From Treponema sp. (GTDB lineage: Bacteria; Spirochaetota; Spirochaetia; Treponematales; Breznakiellaceae), in assembly GCA_009785545.1 (NCBI GenBank), contig WQWD01000183.1, forward strand, positions 1-5,420: DNA of 5,420 nucleotides, written 5' to 3'. Within the stretch, counting starts at the first letter, position 1; every line of letters begins with the position of its first letter. The translations under genes were made by a program, and so were the position numbers. A model generated the notes under the pieces. It was not told the origin of the DNA and did no database searches. It saw nothing but the letters and a program-made list of their open reading frames with translations. Of the stretch, positions 4,187 to 5,420 are shown one piece after another.

Positions 4187-5420
4187 ATGAAAAGATTTCT
4201 TTTTTTAATGCAACTTGTCGTATTTGCAGCAGGCTTGTTAATAGGATGCACGACTTTTACGCAACCGAAACTTGGTGTTACGATAACGGCGGATCACAGA
4301 TCCCCGACGGGTTATTTTGTTACTTTTGTGTATTTCAACCCTAACGCCACCCTTGTTGAACTTGGCGGAAACATGATGTTAATGGATTTCGACAATCTTG
4401 GAAGTTTTGATAAATTTCCGCCTCATGAATATAGGCCGGGGTTATTCCCGGCGGCGATGATCCGTAGACCACCGTTCTTCGGTGTAATGGATTCTCTTGG
4501 TAATGGTTACTGGACATTAACAGTACCCCTCACCGGCGGCGGCATAGCTTATTGGTTCCATGTATACGAAGAGCCCAATCCCCCGGCAAATCCAACAGCG
4601 GCACAGCGTGCCGAACTATCTCTGCGCATTGGCGATCCGGCAAACCCGCCGCCATTGAGCCCTGGTGATAACAGAAGTATTGTGAATACTCAAATGAGCG
4701 TTGCGCACGTGCCTTGGGATTCACAAAGACAGCATGTTTTGAATAACCGTGATCTTGAACTTCCCCGAACGGACGGACGCAGAGGTACAGTTCAATTTGT
4801 GCCGTATTATGCTAATAATACTGAAACTGACTGGGGGCGTCAGTATCTTGGCGTTTACTTGCCGTATGGGTTTGACGCAAACCGTGCCGAGCCTTATCCG
4901 GTTCTGTTTTTATCGCACGGCGTTGGCGGAGACCAGACAGATTGGATGGGAGCCGGAGGAGCGCCGAACATATTTGACAATTTAATTGCTGAAGGCAGAA
5001 TCGTCCCAACTGTAGTTGTCTCTATGAACAATAATGCATTTGCGTTTACAATGGCGCAAATTGATGACAAGCATACACCTGCCGCCGAAAATATGATTTA
5101 CAACATTCTCCCGTTTGTTGAGGAAAACTTCAATGTGTCAAGTAACCCGGAACAAAGGGCTTTTGCCGGACTGTCCATGGGGGCGGCTCTTACGACAACT
5201 TTGTTTCATGAGTATACCACTGAGTTTGGATATTTTGGCATATTTGGTTACGCAGGCAATATGGATAATTATGATTTTGCGAACCTTGAAAACAAAACTT
5301 TCCCGACTATTTTCTTTGGTTATGGTTTTTTCGGGGATTGGTATGAGATGTTTTACTGGCGTTTCCCGGCGGCAATGGAGGCGGCTGGTATTGCGCATTC
5401 CTATCATCCTGTTCCAGCCG
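4187..5420 (+). CDS. Esterase lipoprotein, feruloyl/acetyl-xylan-esterase-like (3' end outside window)
   Basis: The frame is open from 4187 to the window edge: 411 codons with no stop. The N terminus MKRFLFLMQLVVFAAGLLIGC is a lipoprotein signal with Cys21 as acceptor, so the enzyme should be anchored in the envelope. Residues about 30-128 resemble the immunoglobulin-like (E-set/CBM48-type) domain that precedes many such esterases, ending in the typical YWFHVY strand (122-127). From about 170 on it is an alpha/beta hydrolase of the putative-esterase (esterase D / feruloyl esterase) family. HGVGG (244-248) fits the oxyanion-hole region, GLSMGA carries the nucleophile S330, and D384 in FFGDWYE is the likely acid. 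The catalytic His, normally in a GxHDW-like motif shortly after, lies beyond the edge. The likely substrate is an ester on plant cell-wall xylan, by family inference. It is richer in G+C than the reductase and hydrolase genes. Confidence 0.88.
   Translation, partial: MKRFLFLMQLVVFAAGLLIGCTTFTQPKLGVTITADHRSPTGYFVTFVYFNPNATLVELGGNMMLMDFDNLGSFDKFPPHEYRPGLFPAAMIRRPPFFGVMDSLGNGYWTLTVPLTGGGIAYWFHVYEEPNPPANPTAAQRAELSLRIGDPANPPPLSPGDNRSIVNTQMSVAHVPWDSQRQHVLNNRDLELPRTDGRRGTVQFVPYYANNTETDWGRQYLGVYLPYGFDANRAEPYPVLFLSHGVGGDQTDWMGAGGAPNIFDNLIAEGRIVPTVVVSMNNNAFAFTMAQIDDKHTPAAENMIYNILPFVEENFNVSSNPEQRAFAGLSMGAALTTTLFHEYTTEFGYFGIFGYAGNMDNYDFANLENKTFPTIFFGYGFFGDWYEMFYWRFPAAMEAAGIAHSYHPVPA

Noticed and set aside
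4530..5407. Short open frames on both strands at 4530-5407
   Set aside because: All overlap the continuous esterase frame starting at 4187, which has clear motifs.

Overview
The window looks like bacterial chromosome from a host-associated or polysaccharide-degrading organism. Two of its four genes encode predicted lipoproteins with clear lipoboxes: a seven-bladed RCC1-type beta-propeller protein and a feruloyl/acetyl-xylan-esterase-like hydrolase. Shine-Dalgarno sites are purine-rich and all genes read normally in the standard bacterial code. A long C/G homopolymer, cell-surface lipoproteins and intergenic hairpin families would fit a gut or rumen spirochaete (Treponema-like). That is a guess from style, not a diagnosis; a Fibrobacter-like or Bacillota source is not excluded.

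Layout. Positions 1-378 are a non-coding leader with an A7-C17 homopolymer junction and at least four hairpins, two of which are related copies with compensatory base changes. Positions 379-2238 (+) encode the RCC1-repeat lipoprotein: a lipobox at Cys23, an unrecognised beta-rich N-terminal region of about 240 residues, then seven 50-residue blades. A strong hairpin terminator follows at 2254-2308. Next comes a visibly AT-rich block with two minus-strand genes: a flavodoxin-fold FMN reductase / iron-sulfur-flavoprotein-like gene (3155-3772) and a nitrilase-superfamily hydrolase (2307-3029).

The reductase gene is bracketed by two almost identical ~100-bp elements (3032-3130 and 3897-3996). Each has ~23-bp terminal inverted repeats and two internal palindromes, like a MITE. 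Copy 1 abuts the nitrilase start and its terminal repeat supplies the nitrilase Shine-Dalgarno. Positions 4187-5420 (+) hold the 5' part of the esterase lipoprotein gene, richer in G+C, with its own promoter and ribosome binding site. It runs off the window just before the expected catalytic His.

How they fit together. The two plus-strand genes look like native surface or envelope functions (propeller display or binding; plant cell-wall ester hydrolysis). The minus-strand pair looks like inserted accessory metabolism of different base composition. No known defence, secretion or mobile-element operon is evident. The observations most worth a second look are the MITE-like pair around the reductase, the Arg in place of the usual catalytic Lys in the nitrilase homologue, the covarying leader hairpins, and the unknown N-terminal domain fused to the propeller.
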